Assembly: GCA_003153505.1 (NCBI GenBank)
Contig: PLZA01000019.1
Location: 26,500 to 90,499, forward strand
DNA length: 64,000 nt
Direction: 5' to 3'
Origin: Candidatus Dormiibacterota bacterium
Lineage (GTDB): Bacteria; Chloroflexota; Dormibacteria; Aeolococcales; Aeolococcaceae
Both the position numbers and the translations under genes were made by a program. Position 1 is the first letter of the stretch, and every line of letters starts with the position of its first letter. Below are positions 27,449 to 36,066 of the stretch, one piece after another. Under the pieces are notes generated by a model, which did not search any database, was not told the DNA's origin, and worked only from the letters and a program-made list of their open reading frames with translations.

Positions 27449-27523
27449 GCGGGAGTAGCTCAGTGGTAGAGCACTACCTTGCCAAGGTAGGGGTCGCGAG
27501 TTCGAGCCTCGTCTCCCGCTCCA
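27449..27523 (+). tRNA. tRNA-Gly (anticodon GCC), CCA encoded
   Basis: A full cloverleaf: acceptor GCGGGAG pairs CTCCCGC, the D-arm is AGCTCAGTGGTAGAGCA, and the anticodon stem is CTACC/GGTAG with loop TTGCCAA. The T-arm contains GTTCGAGCC, and CCA follows at 27521-27523. Its 3' 48 bases (27476-27523) recur at 33283 and 35141, marking it as the integration target of the downstream elements. Confidence 0.96.
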
Positions 27524-27564
27524 GTCGCCCTTGAGGTGCCGGGTCGAATTCATTTTGACCCTCG
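27476..27564 (+). repeat. att-like core in tRNA-Gly plus element left end
   Basis: 27476-27523 (anticodon arm to CCA) is the 48-base core repeated exactly at 35141-35188 and with one mismatch at 33283-33330. The next roughly 40 bases (27524-27564), including the shared block TCGAATTCATTT, resemble 33331-33371. Both tRNA-derived cores are therefore followed by the same left-end sequence. Confidence 0.8.
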
Positions 27565-27815
27565 TACGCCCGCTGAGCACCCTACCTCGATTTGCGTCGA
27601 GTGCGATGCTCGGCAATTGATCGGACGAAGCTGGCAGGTCTAGGCCGCGTGCGAGTTCCTCTCGTCGATCCGCTCTCGCCCATGGTGCCCCGGCACTCTA
27701 CATATCGACCCTGTCCTTCTGAGCACCGTCGTCCGTGCGGGCGACACCGCGGTCGACTCCCGCGGCCCGTACCCGATAGGCTGTTGCCCGCAGCGGTATG
27801 TAGGGGACACGCCAG

Positions 27816-28512
27816 GTGAGCAAACAGGATGCGGACCTGTTGCAGAACACACCGCTCTTCGGGTCGATGCCGATCGACGCGCTGGAGCGGCTTGCCGAGA
27901 AGGCGGTCAGCAAGTTATATGCCCGGGGCGAGGTCATCTTCCGTGAGGAGGACTCGGGCGACGCGCTCTGCGTCGTCGTCGCCGGCCTGGTGAAGGTGTA
28001 TCGGACCTCGTCCGACGGGTGACGAGATGCTGCTCGTGACCCTCGGCCCGTCATCGGTATTCGGCGAGCTCCCCATGGTCGACGGCGGACTCCGGTCGGC
28101 GTCGGCGGCCGCGCTCGAAGCCACGACCGTGTTGACCGTCACCCGGAGTGCGCTCCTCGAGGCACTCCGAGGGTCGCCGGAGCTGGCCGACAGCCTGCTG
28201 GGCTCCTTGGGGTCGGTGGTGCGCCGGCTCACCGATCAGGCCGCCGATCTTGTGTTTCTCGCCCTCCACGGTCGTGTCGCCAAGCTCCTCCTCAGCCTTG
28301 CGGAGGAGCGCGGTACCAGCGAAGCCGATGGACGAACGCTCGATCTGCATTTGACGCAGTCGGATCTCGCCAACATGGTCGGAGGATCACGGCAGAGCGT
28401 CGACCACGTTCTGAACTCGTTCGAGCGTCTCCGATATCTCGAGCTCGATGGGCGCCGGATCGTGATCAGGAAACCGGAATTGTTGCAACGGCGCTCGGGT
28501 CAGTCTGATTGA
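27816..28512 (+). pseudogene. Crp/Fnr-family transcription regulator, frameshifted
   Basis: Two frames together make one Crp/Fnr protein of about 231 residues. The first (27816-28022) gives the start of the cyclic-nucleotide-binding domain (LFGSMPIDALERLAEKAV, ARGEVIFREEDSGDALCVVVAGLVKVYRTSSDG) and ends at TGA. The second (from about 28019) carries on exactly where it stopped (DEMLLVTLGPSSVFGELPMVDGG) and ends with the helix-turn-helix LTQSDLANMVGGSRQSVDHVLN. Removing one G from the GGG at about 28017-28019 restores the frame. It may be a decayed gene, a phase-variable site or a sequence error. It sits just inside the tRNA-Gly element, next to two nucleotide cyclases. Confidence 0.85.
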
Positions 28513-28667
28513 CGGTGCGCCGACCCGCGGGCGGCACTGAACCGCGAACAGCCCTGTCAGGTCGGCGACGCCACGCGTGTCAGCCACCCGACTGACGAAC
28601 GAGATGGTGAGGTGACAGGATGACGCCATCACAAGAACCGGCGGCCAGCCCGCGAGAAGGAGACCCA

Positions 28668-28973
28668 ATGAGCACGGACGAGACAAACGGACAGGAAGCC
28701 CCCGGAGTCCGCACCGCCAAGACTGACGAAGAGGACACCGAGGGCCACGTGCGCACTGCCATGGGTGGCGATGCGGAGTCCGGCGACCAGCAACCATCCG
28801 TCCGAACAGCGGTCCGCACTGCGGACAGGGTGGAAGAGGACGACACCGAGGGTCACAAGTTCACCGCTGTGAGCGGCGACCCAGACTTCGGCTCCCAGCA
28901 GCCCTCTGTGCATACGTCAGCGACGGCGGACGAGGACGACACCGAAGGTCACGTCAAGAACCCCTCGCGCTGA
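28668..28973 (+). CDS. Small acidic protein with three DTEGH repeats
   Basis: A 101-residue hydrophilic, strongly acidic protein without signal peptide or membrane helix. It contains three spaced copies of an E[ED]DTEGH motif (EEDTEGHVRT, EDDTEGHKFT, EDDTEGHVKNPSR), the last copy at the C-terminus. Between the copies, GD..[FS]G.QQPSV[RH]T also repeats, so the protein is built from tandem units of roughly 40 residues. The ATG at 28668 is preceded by AAGGAG at good spacing; the frame is open from 28620 but that start has no ribosome site. I do not know a function. Repeated short motifs with constant ends recall multi-core peptide precursors or metal/ligand-binding repeats; both are guesses. Confidence 0.72.
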   Translation: MSTDETNGQEAPGVRTAKTDEEDTEGHVRTAMGGDAESGDQQPSVRTAVRTADRVEEDDTEGHKFTAVSGDPDFGSQQPSVHTSATADEDDTEGHVKNPSR

Positions 28974-29086
28974 CCTCGTCGTCAGCAAGGGCCATGATCT
29001 CGAGCGCGCAGATCTTGGTGGCACGCTGGATCTGCTCGGGGAGGATGCGAGCTGGGCAATGCCGCCACTGAGCCGTTGGTACAGCG

Positions 29087-29446
29087 GTGGCGAAGCTATG
29101 GGTCGCGATCGGCGACCACTCCTACCGGACACCCGTCGCGCGGATGGATGGTCGCTTCCGGGTGCCACTCAGCGCCGAGAATCGCTCGGCGGCCGGCGTG
29201 GCGGCCGGGGATGCAGTCGAGGTCGACATCAGCCTCGACGCGGCACCGCGCGAGGTCGGCGTCCCGGCTGATCTCGTAGCCGCCTTCGCCCAGGCAGACG
29301 TTGCGCGTCAGCGATTCGACGACCTCGCAGTCAGCCACCGCAAGGAATGGTTGCGCTACATTGAGGAAGCCAAGACAAACGAGACCCGCGCCAGACGCAT
29401 CGACCGCACCGTTGCGGAGCTGCGGGAAGGCCAACGGGCGCACTGA
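29087..29446 (+). pseudogene. DUF1905/YdeI-like protein, N-terminally truncated
   Basis: 119 residues. WVAIGDHSYRTPVARMDGRFRVPLSAENRSAAGVAAGDAVEV matches the second half of the DUF1905 beta-barrel. RQRFDDLAVSHRKEWLRYIEEAKTNETRARRI matches the bacteriocin-protection YdeI/OmdA C-terminal helices. The first strands of the barrel, about 30 residues usual in the family, are absent: a TGA at 29069-29071 closes the frame, and the DNA just upstream gives no in-frame match. The start GTG at 29087 is therefore probably internal to a decayed gene. It lies inside the tRNA-Gly element. Confidence 0.7.
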
Positions 29447-29493
29447 AACGGGTGCGCTACCCGTACCGCATCGGCTGGTCGTACGCTTCGCTC

Positions 29494-31593
29494 ATGGAAA
29501 GCTGCCGGAGCTGCGGGCATGACAATGCGGCGGGGGCGCGTTTTTGCAACTCGTGCGGCAATCAGCTTGCGCTGGCGGATACGCGTGAGGAGCGGAAGCT
29601 CGTCACTGTCCTCTTTGTCGACCTCGTCGGTTTCACGGCCCGCGCCGACCATCTCGACCCCGAGGACGTCCGCGCGATTCTGACCCCTTACTACGCTCGC
29701 CTTCGCGCTGAGATCGAGGTGTTTGGAGGCACGGTTGAGAAGTTCATCGGCGACGCGGTCGTGGGCGTCTTCGGTGCCCCGGTCGCGCACGGCGACGACC
29801 CCGAGCGCGCCGTACGAGCGGCGCTCAGCATTCGCAGTGTCATCGCCGAGATGAACGCCGGCGACGAACATCTCGATCTGCAGGTCAGGCTCGCCGTGAA
29901 CACGGGGGAGGCCATCGTCTCGCTCGGTGCCAGGCCGGAGTTGGGGGAGGGCATGGTCGCGGGAGACGTGATCAACACCGCTTCGCGACTGCAAACCGCT
30001 GCGCCCACCAATGGCATTCTCGTGGGGGAGGCGGCGTATCGGGCGACGCGCACCGTCGTGGAATATCGCGAGGTCGCGGCGATGACGGTGAAAGGTAAGG
30101 ACACGCCGATCCGCGGGTGGCTGGCCGTCAGGACCAGCGCCAGTCCCGGTGAGCGCCGCTCCGCCACCGTGCCGATGGTGGGGCGTAGCCGTGAGACGGG
30201 CATCCTCGAAGGCATCTTCGAAGGCGTGGTCGCCCAGCAGCGACCGCATCTGATGACCGTGTTCGGTGACGCCGGAGTCGGCAAGACCCGGCTCGCGGCG
30301 GAGTTCACCGCCGAACTCGAGCGATCCGGGGCGCAGGTGCTCCGGGGACGTTCGCTTCCGTACGGTGCGCAAACACTGCACGGCCCATTCGGCCAGCACG
30401 TCAAGCAGTTCGCAGGCATTTTCGCGAGTGATGGCGTGGCGTCCGCGCGTGAGAAGTTGCACTCTGCGATCGAGCCGCTCCGGCTCGACAAAAGCGCCGA
30501 TCAACTCGCGTCGCACCTGGCCCTATTCATCGGGCTTGGACGCGAGGACGAGGTCGCGGACCCGCAGATCCTGTTCTTCGCGGCGCGGCGATTCGTTGAA
30601 TCGGTCGCGAGAGACCATCCAACTGTCTTCGTCTTCGAGGACCTGCACTGGGCCGATGCCGGGACGTTCGACCTCCTCGAGTTGCTGGCTTCGCGCATCC
30701 GGCACGCGCCGGTGATGCTGCTAGCGCTCGCCCGCCCGGATCTGCTTCTCGCGCACCCCGGCTGGGGTGGAGGTCTCCCGGCGTACTCCGCGATGTCGCT
30801 CGAAGCGCTCAGCGCGGAGGACTCGCACGAGCTTGCGGTCTGCCTGCTCCCTCATGCGACGGGCGCGGCCGACGCCCGACGGGTCGCTGAAACCGCCGAG
30901 GGCAACCCGCTCTTCATCGAGGAGCTCGCGGCCTCGCTCGTGGACATCCCGACCTTTGCCGGGCAGCTCCTCCCGACGACCATCCGCGAGCTCATCTCCG
31001 CCCGGATCGACGCGCTGCCCAGGCTCGAGCGACGGGTGCTCCTCGCCGCGGCCGTTGTGGGGAAGACCTTCTGGCGAGGTGCGCTCGAGCGTATGGAGCG
31101 CGATGCGACGGGATTGGTGGAATCACTCGATTTCCTCGAGGCGCACGACTTGATCCGGCGCGAGTCGTCATCGTGGATCGAAAGCGAGGAACAGTTCACC
31201 TTCAAGCACGTCCTGATCCGAGAGGTCGCGTATGCCACCGTTCCACGTACGACTCGCAAGGAGCGCCACCTCGCCGTCGCCGAGTTCCTGGAGTCAGCGA
31301 CCAACGGGGCCGGCGCGACCGCGACCGCCCTCGCACGGCACTGGCGCGAGGCCGGTCACGACGACCGTGCGCTCAAATATCTGTTGCTCGCCGCGGCCCA
31401 GGCCGGTAGGGGCTGGGCCAAGGACGAGGCCGCCGCCCTCTACCGAGAGGCGCTCGAGCTCGTCCCTGAGCAGGACGCCGAGCAGCGCAACAGCATCGCC
31501 CGGCGGCGGACGTTGGCACTCGTTGCCGCAAGCCACGTGACCGACGCCCGCAGCCACAAGCGCGGACCGGACAGCACGCCGCCCGACGACTGA
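29494..31593 (+). CDS. Class III adenylate/guanylate cyclase with AAA-type ATPase region
   Basis: About 699 residues. It starts with a zinc ribbon (CRSCGHDNAAGARFCNSCG). A class III cyclase domain follows at about residues 30-215, with the metal Asp in VLFVDLVGFT, the second in EKFIGDAVVGVFG, and the Asn/Arg transition-state pair in GDVINTASRLQ, so it looks active. A P-loop ATPase region follows, with Walker A GDAGVGKTRL near 265 and Walker B VFVFEDLHWAD. Members of this family usually continue for several hundred residues of TPR-like repeats. Here the protein ends soon after the ATPase, so the sensor tail is missing or shortened. I choose the ATG at 29494, directly before the zinc ribbon. 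It lies in the same element as the Crp/Fnr remnant. Confidence 0.86.
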   Translation: MESCRSCGHDNAAGARFCNSCGNQLALADTREERKLVTVLFVDLVGFTARADHLDPEDVRAILTPYYARLRAEIEVFGGTVEKFIGDAVVGVFGAPVAHGDDPERAVRAALSIRSVIAEMNAGDEHLDLQVRLAVNTGEAIVSLGARPELGEGMVAGDVINTASRLQTAAPTNGILVGEAAYRATRTVVEYREVAAMTVKGKDTPIRGWLAVRTSASPGERRSATVPMVGRSRETGILEGIFEGVVAQQRPHLMTVFGDAGVGKTRLAAEFTAELERSGAQVLRGRSLPYGAQTLHGPFGQHVKQFAGIFASDGVASAREKLHSAIEPLRLDKSADQLASHLALFIGLGREDEVADPQILFFAARRFVESVARDHPTVFVFEDLHWADAGTFDLLELLASRIRHAPVMLLALARPDLLLAHPGWGGGLPAYSAMSLEALSAEDSHELAVCLLPHATGAADARRVAETAEGNPLFIEELAASLVDIPTFAGQLLPTTIRELISARIDALPRLERRVLLAAAVVGKTFWRGALERMERDATGLVESLDFLEAHDLIRRESSSWIESEEQFTFKHVLIREVAYATVPRTTRKERHLAVAEFLESATNGAGATATALARHWREAGHDDRALKYLLLAAAQAGRGWAKDEAAALYREALELVPEQDAEQRNSIARRRTLALVAASHVTDARSHKRGPDSTPPDD

Positions 31594-31602
31594 GAGGCGC
31601 GG

Positions 31603-31887
31603 TCAGACTGGAGGAAAGTCGGCGGGAGTGACGTCCCCGGCAATCTCGTAGAGAGCGAGGATCTCGTGAAACCCCAGCTGCTGCGCGTGCTGGCGAACCA
31701 TCTCCTCGCTGGGGGCGCCGTATATGCAGAACGTTTTCACCACGCCCTGCTGGTCAACACAGACGTGGCTGTGCTCCCAGACGATCTCGGGAAACGACTC
31801 CTCGACGATCCTTCGCGACCGGCGCCCAACCTCCGGCATCCTATCCTCGGTGACCTCGAACTTGCGCTCGATCAGGTATCGCGTCAT
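31603..31887 (-). CDS. DUF4242-family small protein
   Basis: 94 residues, a ferredoxin-like fold of the DUF4242 family: MTRYLIERKF at the start, then WEHSHVCVDQQGVVKTFCIYGAPSEEMVRQHAQQLGF. A Streptomyces relative is described as nickel-binding, but the role is not established. An AGGAGG ribosome site lies just before the ATG. It follows the OsmC gene on the same strand, 52 bases downstream, so the two may be cotranscribed. It is convergent with the cyclase. Confidence 0.8.
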   Translation of the reverse strand: MTRYLIERKFEVTEDRMPEVGRRSRRIVEESFPEIVWEHSHVCVDQQGVVKTFCIYGAPSEEMVRQHAQQLGFHEILALYEIAGDVTPADFPPV

Positions 31888-31939
31888 GCATCCTCCTCGG
31901 CGGTCAAGCCAGGATCACGTATGGGGCGCAGGAGACCAT

Positions 31940-32446
31940 TCAACTGCTGGTCACCACGCTAGCCTCGATTTTCGGTGGCGCCTGCAGGGTCTGCAGGACG
32001 ACGCAGTAGCGTTCGGTTTTCTCGATCAGTGCGTCCACGTCCTCCCGGCTCGCCGCCGGAGCCTTGATGTCGAAGCGAACACGTATGGCCTCGAATCCAA
32101 CCGGTGCGCCCCGTACCAGCCCAAGCGTTCCACTGAGGTCGAGGTCGCCTTCGACAGTCACTTGAATCTCTTCGACGGGTATTTCCATCGACGCGGCGAC
32201 CATCTGGCAGGTCAGTTGGGCGCACGCCGCGAGGGCGCCGAGCAGCAGATCTCCCGAGCAGGCACCGGTACCCGCTCCGCCGACTCCGGCGTGCGCCTGC
32301 GCCTCGTAGATGGCCCGGCCGAGGTCAACCGAGCACGCGATGGGAGCGTCGCCCTGGCCGCCGCGAGCCACCAGCGTGATCCGAGACGACGCCGGGTTCT
32401 CCCGGTAGCCGTCCTTCAGCGGTTTCTGAACTTCCCGCAGGTTCAT
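31940..32446 (-). CDS. OsmC-family protein
   Basis: 168 residues with the OsmC/Ohr fold: SRITLVARGGQGDAPIACSVDLG, then ACSGDLLLGALAACAQLTCQMVAASM holding the conserved Cys of the helix, and the C-terminal VDALIEKTERYCVVLQTL with the second Cys. Members reduce organic hydroperoxides by a two-cysteine mechanism. I choose the ATG at 32446, preceded by GAGGGG; the frame runs open much further upstream but without homology. Confidence 0.85.
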   Translation of the reverse strand: MNLREVQKPLKDGYRENPASSRITLVARGGQGDAPIACSVDLGRAIYEAQAHAGVGGAGTGACSGDLLLGALAACAQLTCQMVAASMEIPVEEIQVTVEGDLDLSGTLGLVRGAPVGFEAIRVRFDIKAPAASREDVDALIEKTERYCVVLQTLQAPPKIEASVVTSS

Positions 32447-33150
32447 TGGTCCCCTCGGTGGCATTGCGGCATGAGCTGCGATGACCAATTCTGTCTGATT
32501 GCATGACCCTCGGCGGCGATGGCGCTTTCGGTCACCGAACGGGGCCCTGCTCGGCATCAGCAGATTCCGGCTCAGTACCGTGAGCCGATGCCTTTGCTCG
32601 CGGTCGATCCGGAGCGGTAGGATCGAAGATCTCAGAGAAAACTTTGCTCGCATCGGGGAACGCGGGGTTTTGTATTCGTAACGTGGGAGCGCGCTCCGAG
32701 CTTCCTCTGTGCCTTCCCGTGAGCCTTCCTCGGTTTCCTCCTGGTGCCTCTCCAGTGCGTCTCCGATGTGTCTCCCGCATCGGACGATCTGTCCGTATAC
32801 CGCACGATCGCGTACCACCAGGGATCGTCAGCCCGCCAGCCGACGCGGGTTCGGGGGTGCCCGTTCAGCCACTGCAGATCCAACTCGGCGTCGGCCGTTG
32901 CGATGTTGTGCCGGAGCCGACCGCGATTGAAGGCCAGCCGGGTAGAGAGGGTCCTCGCACCTCACCTAATCGCAGGCCATATGCGGACCGGACCACAGCT
33001 TCGTTGGGGGACCGCCGAGTGTCGCGTTTTGTCTTCGAGGACCTCACCCAACCACAGGCCAACTAGGTTCCGCCCCGAGGTCCCGCAGGGGGCGCTCGCG
33101 TGCCGAGCAGGCTGAAGCAGGTAATGCCCATGCACACGAGTGTGCTCTCA
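32447..33150. other. Gene-poor stretch inside the element
   Basis: About 700 bases with no gene I can support. The minus strand has an open frame near 32632-32945, with the fragments LDLQWLNGHPRTRVGWR and DDPWWYAIVRYTD, that reads like a protein remnant. It matches nothing I recognise and lacks a good start. Confidence 0.45.
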
Positions 33151-33371
33151 CTCGATCACTGACAGGTCGTCGTGGCTTGACGTCAACCGCCGTCAAGTCT
33201 GCGTCGAACAGCATCGATCCAGCGGCGAAGTAGGCGCCGCGAGGCCGTTTTTTGGTCCTCGCGTATTCGGAATTGGAGCCGGACCTTGCCAAGGTAGGGG
33301 CCGCGAGTTCGAGCCTCGTCTCCCGCTCCAGTTGCTGCTGAGGCGACGGATCGAATTCATTTCGATCCTCG
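33151..33371 (+). repeat. Element boundary: right-end repeat, tRNA-Gly 3' core, left end of next element
   Basis: 33151-33282 is a diverged copy of 35008-35140; the block CATCGATCCAGCGGCGAAGT (20 of the longest identical run) is shared. 33283-33330 is the 48-base tRNA-Gly 3' core with one mismatch. 33331-33371 resembles the sequence after the intact tRNA (27524-27564). This is the junction expected between two tandem integrated elements. There is no intact tRNA here, because the 5' half is absent. Confidence 0.8.
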
Positions 33372-33397
33372 ACGAGCAAAGCCCACACCATGCGGTC

Positions 33398-34780
33398 TCA
33401 CGCTGTGGTGGCGGGTGTCGCGGCTGCTTGACTGGTGCCGTACAGCCGCCATCGACCGGGAACGCCCTTGAGGTCGTGTTCACCCGCGTCTGCAAACGTG
33501 AACCCCGATCCTGCGACGAGATCCCTGACGGTCTGAGACACGAGCACCTGCGAAGGGCCGGCCTTGGATGCCACTCGCGCGCCGATTGAAACAGCGATGC
33601 CGGTGTACTTTCCGTCGAGCAACTCGCACTCACCCGTGTGCACGCCCGCGCGGATCTCGAGGTCCAAGTCTCGGACTCCCTCGACGATCTGGAGCGCGCA
33701 TCGGATCGCCCGAGCGGGTCCGTCGAACGTGGCGTAGAACCCGTCGCCGGCCGTGTCGTTCTCGGTACCGCGCCAGCGTCGCAAAGCCTCCCGCACCATC
33801 GCGTGGTGGTGTTGCACGAGGTCCCGCCAGCCACGGTCCCCGAGCGCAGCCTGGATCTTGGTTGACCCGACGATATCCGTGAAGAGCACCGTCGCAAGCA
33901 CCGTCTCGAGTTCGGGAGCAGGAGGATCGACACCGGCCATCCTGCGCAGTATTTCGAGTATGGGTACGTGTGCGAGCCCAGACCGCCCCTGGACGGTATG
34001 CACCGTCGCGTTGGGCATGAGCGAGGCGATGTACGCGACTTCATCGACTCGGTCCTGAGTCCCGGTCACCAATACGACGGGCGCATGCACGGAAGGCAGG
34101 ATGGCGCGGACGTCCGTATCCCACGTGATGCGTGCGATTTCGCGAGCAACGTCGGGAGTCGCTGTGTTGCGGTTGATCCGTCCATAGTCACTCAGCGGTG
34201 GTCGATCGATGCCCGTACCGTGCACCTCCGACGCGCGCCCGATGCGCTCGATCGCTCGAAACTCCGCGAGCGCGCGGCTGTATTCCAGAGTCCCCCAGCC
34301 GTCCGAGAGCCGCATCAAACGCTCGAACTCCTCCTGCCCCTGTCCCCAGGGATAGTCCGGCGCCCACGCAGTGCGAGCCACGGGGTTGTTCCACAACAGC
34401 GCGGTCACGCGGTCCGGATGGGTCGCCGCGAAGAGCGCGTGCATCGCCCCCGTGTCCGAACCGGCGAACAGGATCGGTCGCACGGAGCCCACGGAGTCGA
34501 GCACCGCCAGCAGGTCGGAGACTCGCGTCTCGAGGTTTGCTGGCGGGACATTTCTGCTGGAGACGCCCAACCCTCGTCGGTCGTGCACGATCACGCGACC
34601 GAACGCCGTCGGCCCGGTTAGGAAGGGCTGCCAGTCCGGCTCAGCCCACATGAGATCGACGTTGCTCTCATCGGGGTGGAAATCGAAGACGAAGTCGGTG
34701 GGCCCTTCGCCCACCACCTGGTACGCGATGTATACGCCGTCCGGCGTCTTGACGTACTCGGTTTCAGGCGAGTCGTTCAC
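33398..34780 (-). CDS. Alpha/beta hydrolase fused to class III nucleotide cyclase
   Basis: About 460 residues. The first 280 or so form an alpha/beta-hydrolase domain (VKTPDGVYIAYQVVGEGP, HDRRGLGVSS, nucleophile region LFAGSDTGAMHALFAA). The rest is a cyclase catalytic domain: LATVLFTDIVGSTKIQAALGD with the first metal Asp, NDTAGDGFYATFDGPARAIRCA with the second, and KYTGIAVSIGARVAS, where many relatives have His or Asn instead of this Ser. The hydrolase may sense a small molecule and control cyclisation; that is inference. I choose GTG 34780, which overlaps the stop of a zinc-ribbon fragment by GTGA. It is the only sizeable gene of the second tRNA-Gly element. Confidence 0.86.
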   Translation of the reverse strand: MNDSPETEYVKTPDGVYIAYQVVGEGPTDFVFDFHPDESNVDLMWAEPDWQPFLTGPTAFGRVIVHDRRGLGVSSRNVPPANLETRVSDLLAVLDSVGSVRPILFAGSDTGAMHALFAATHPDRVTALLWNNPVARTAWAPDYPWGQGQEEFERLMRLSDGWGTLEYSRALAEFRAIERIGRASEVHGTGIDRPPLSDYGRINRNTATPDVAREIARITWDTDVRAILPSVHAPVVLVTGTQDRVDEVAYIASLMPNATVHTVQGRSGLAHVPILEILRRMAGVDPPAPELETVLATVLFTDIVGSTKIQAALGDRGWRDLVQHHHAMVREALRRWRGTENDTAGDGFYATFDGPARAIRCALQIVEGVRDLDLEIRAGVHTGECELLDGKYTGIAVSIGARVASKAGPSQVLVSQTVRDLVAGSGFTFADAGEHDLKGVPGRWRLYGTSQAAATPATTA

Positions 34781-34917
34781 GCAATCACCGCGCGCGGGAG
34801 CTCCTTCCCGCAGGTCGGGCATGTGGCCACGGACCGAGTCTCGCCGAAACGGAGCGTCTCTGTACCCGCCGTCCACTGGATGACCAGGCCGGGACCCGCG
34901 AGGTCCGCTCGGCGCAA
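34777..34917 (-). pseudogene. Zinc-ribbon gene remnant
   Basis: A 46-codon frame from TTG 34917 encodes LVIQWTAGTETLRFGETRS followed by CPTCGKELPRAVIA and TGA. The CPxCG knuckle near the C-terminus is typical of small zinc-ribbon proteins. The stop overlaps the start of the cyclase fusion. There is no good start or ribosome site, so it is probably a 3' remnant. Confidence 0.35.
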
Positions 34918-35007
34918 GCCGGTAAGACAGGATCGTGCCTCCCTGAGTCAAGTGCTGTTCGAGGACGTCACCCGGAGGAGCCCCCTCGATCACACCAGCG
35001 ACTCAAA

Positions 35008-35188
35008 CTCGATCACTGAAAGATCGCTGTGGCTCGACGTCGAACGGCCGACAACTCCGCGTCGAACAGCATCGATCCAGCGGCGAAGTAGGCGCCGCAA
35101 GGCCATTTTCTGGCCCTCGCGTATTCGGATTTGGAGCCGGACCTTGCCAAGGTAGGGGTCGCGAGTTCGAGCCTCGTCTCCCGCTCCA
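35008..35188 (+). repeat. Element right-end repeat with tRNA-Gly 3' core (outer attachment site)
   Basis: 35008-35140 matches 33151-33282 with scattered differences and one indel. 35141-35188 is identical to the last 48 bases of the tRNA-Gly gene including CCA. This is the outer (attR-like) boundary of the tandem elements. Confidence 0.82.
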
Positions 35189-35293
35189 CCTTGAGGCGCC
35201 ATTGCCCCCGCCCTGGCTTGCGTGAAGACCCGCGTCGCCGGAGGCAGTGCCGCACTCTGACGCCACCATCGCGACCCGGCGACAATCCCTTCC

Positions 35294-35848
35294 TCAGACC
35301 GGAGGCGGGCACTCCACAATGCTGAACGTGCCACCGGTGAGGTGGTTGCCGCTGCCATCGCGGAACTCATACGTATAGTCGCCGGCAGGCAGCGAATCCG
35401 TTCCATCGGTTCCGACTGGATTTCTCAGGATGTTTCCCGGCTCGATGATGAGCTCGCCCGCCCCATACGATCCGCCCGTCCACGAAACGCTTCCCCCGGA
35501 GCCACCATCGCACGTTGTCACAGTCAGCACAGGCACAACGCCTGCCGGAGTTGGGGATGGTGGCGCGCAAGGGCCTTGTGGTGACGGCACGTACCCCGGC
35601 GAATCCGAGAAGCAGGGCGGAATCGACGGCGTTGCTGTTGGGGTTTCAGTGGCAGTGGACGTTGGCGTTGCCGAAGGTGCTGCGGTCGGTGCGGGCAGCG
35701 GAGTTGCCGCCAGGGTTGCGGTTGCGGACGGTGATGAGCTCGGCTGCGACGACGTTCTGGGCGATGCCGCGCAGGCAGTGAGGAGGAGGCATGCGGCTCC
35801 CGCACAGGCCATCACGAACCGGGTCGAGACTCCCGTTTGTGTCATCAC
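35294..35848 (-). CDS. Lipoprotein with Thr/Pro/Ser-rich linker
   Basis: 184 residues. A signal peptide with lipobox LLLTAC (Cys near residue 26) is followed by about 60 residues of Ser/Thr/Pro/Ala low-complexity linker. A compact C-terminal domain (LTVTTCDGGSGGSVSWTGG, LPAGDYTYEFRDGSGNHLTGG) has two Cys that may pair. The C-terminal part resembles small beta-sandwich surface domains. The function is unknown. It is the first gene outside the tRNA-Gly element. Confidence 0.72.
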   Translation of the reverse strand: MMTQTGVSTRFVMACAGAACLLLTACAASPRTSSQPSSSPSATATLAATPLPAPTAAPSATPTSTATETPTATPSIPPCFSDSPGYVPSPQGPCAPPSPTPAGVVPVLTVTTCDGGSGGSVSWTGGSYGAGELIIEPGNILRNPVGTDGTDSLPAGDYTYEFRDGSGNHLTGGTFSIVECPPPV

Positions 35849-36066
35849 AAAGATGGAACTCGGCGCATCGTGGCGGGGTTACACGAAGATCAGGGGGACG
35901 CCCTTCGCCTTTCCGTAGTCGCGGATGGGACGCGCAATCGACCGTCGATTGAACCTTCATCGATCGCATCGCCGCCCGCGCTCGGGTTGGCTGATTCGAA
36001 TGGCACTCAGCTCCCCATGTCTGACGGTTAGCATCCCGTGGCGAGCGTTCTGCTCCGGAAAACGAG

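Noticed and set aside
32632..32945. Minus-strand frame with DDPWWYAIVRY as a real gene
   Set aside because: No start with a ribosome site and no family match; at most a remnant.
33044..33391. Minus-strand frame reading ERETRLELAAPTLARSG and the like, with similar frames at 35013-35312 and 27353-27616
   Set aside because: These are antisense to the tRNA-Gly gene and its 3' copies. The similarity reflects the repeated tRNA sequence and not a protein family.
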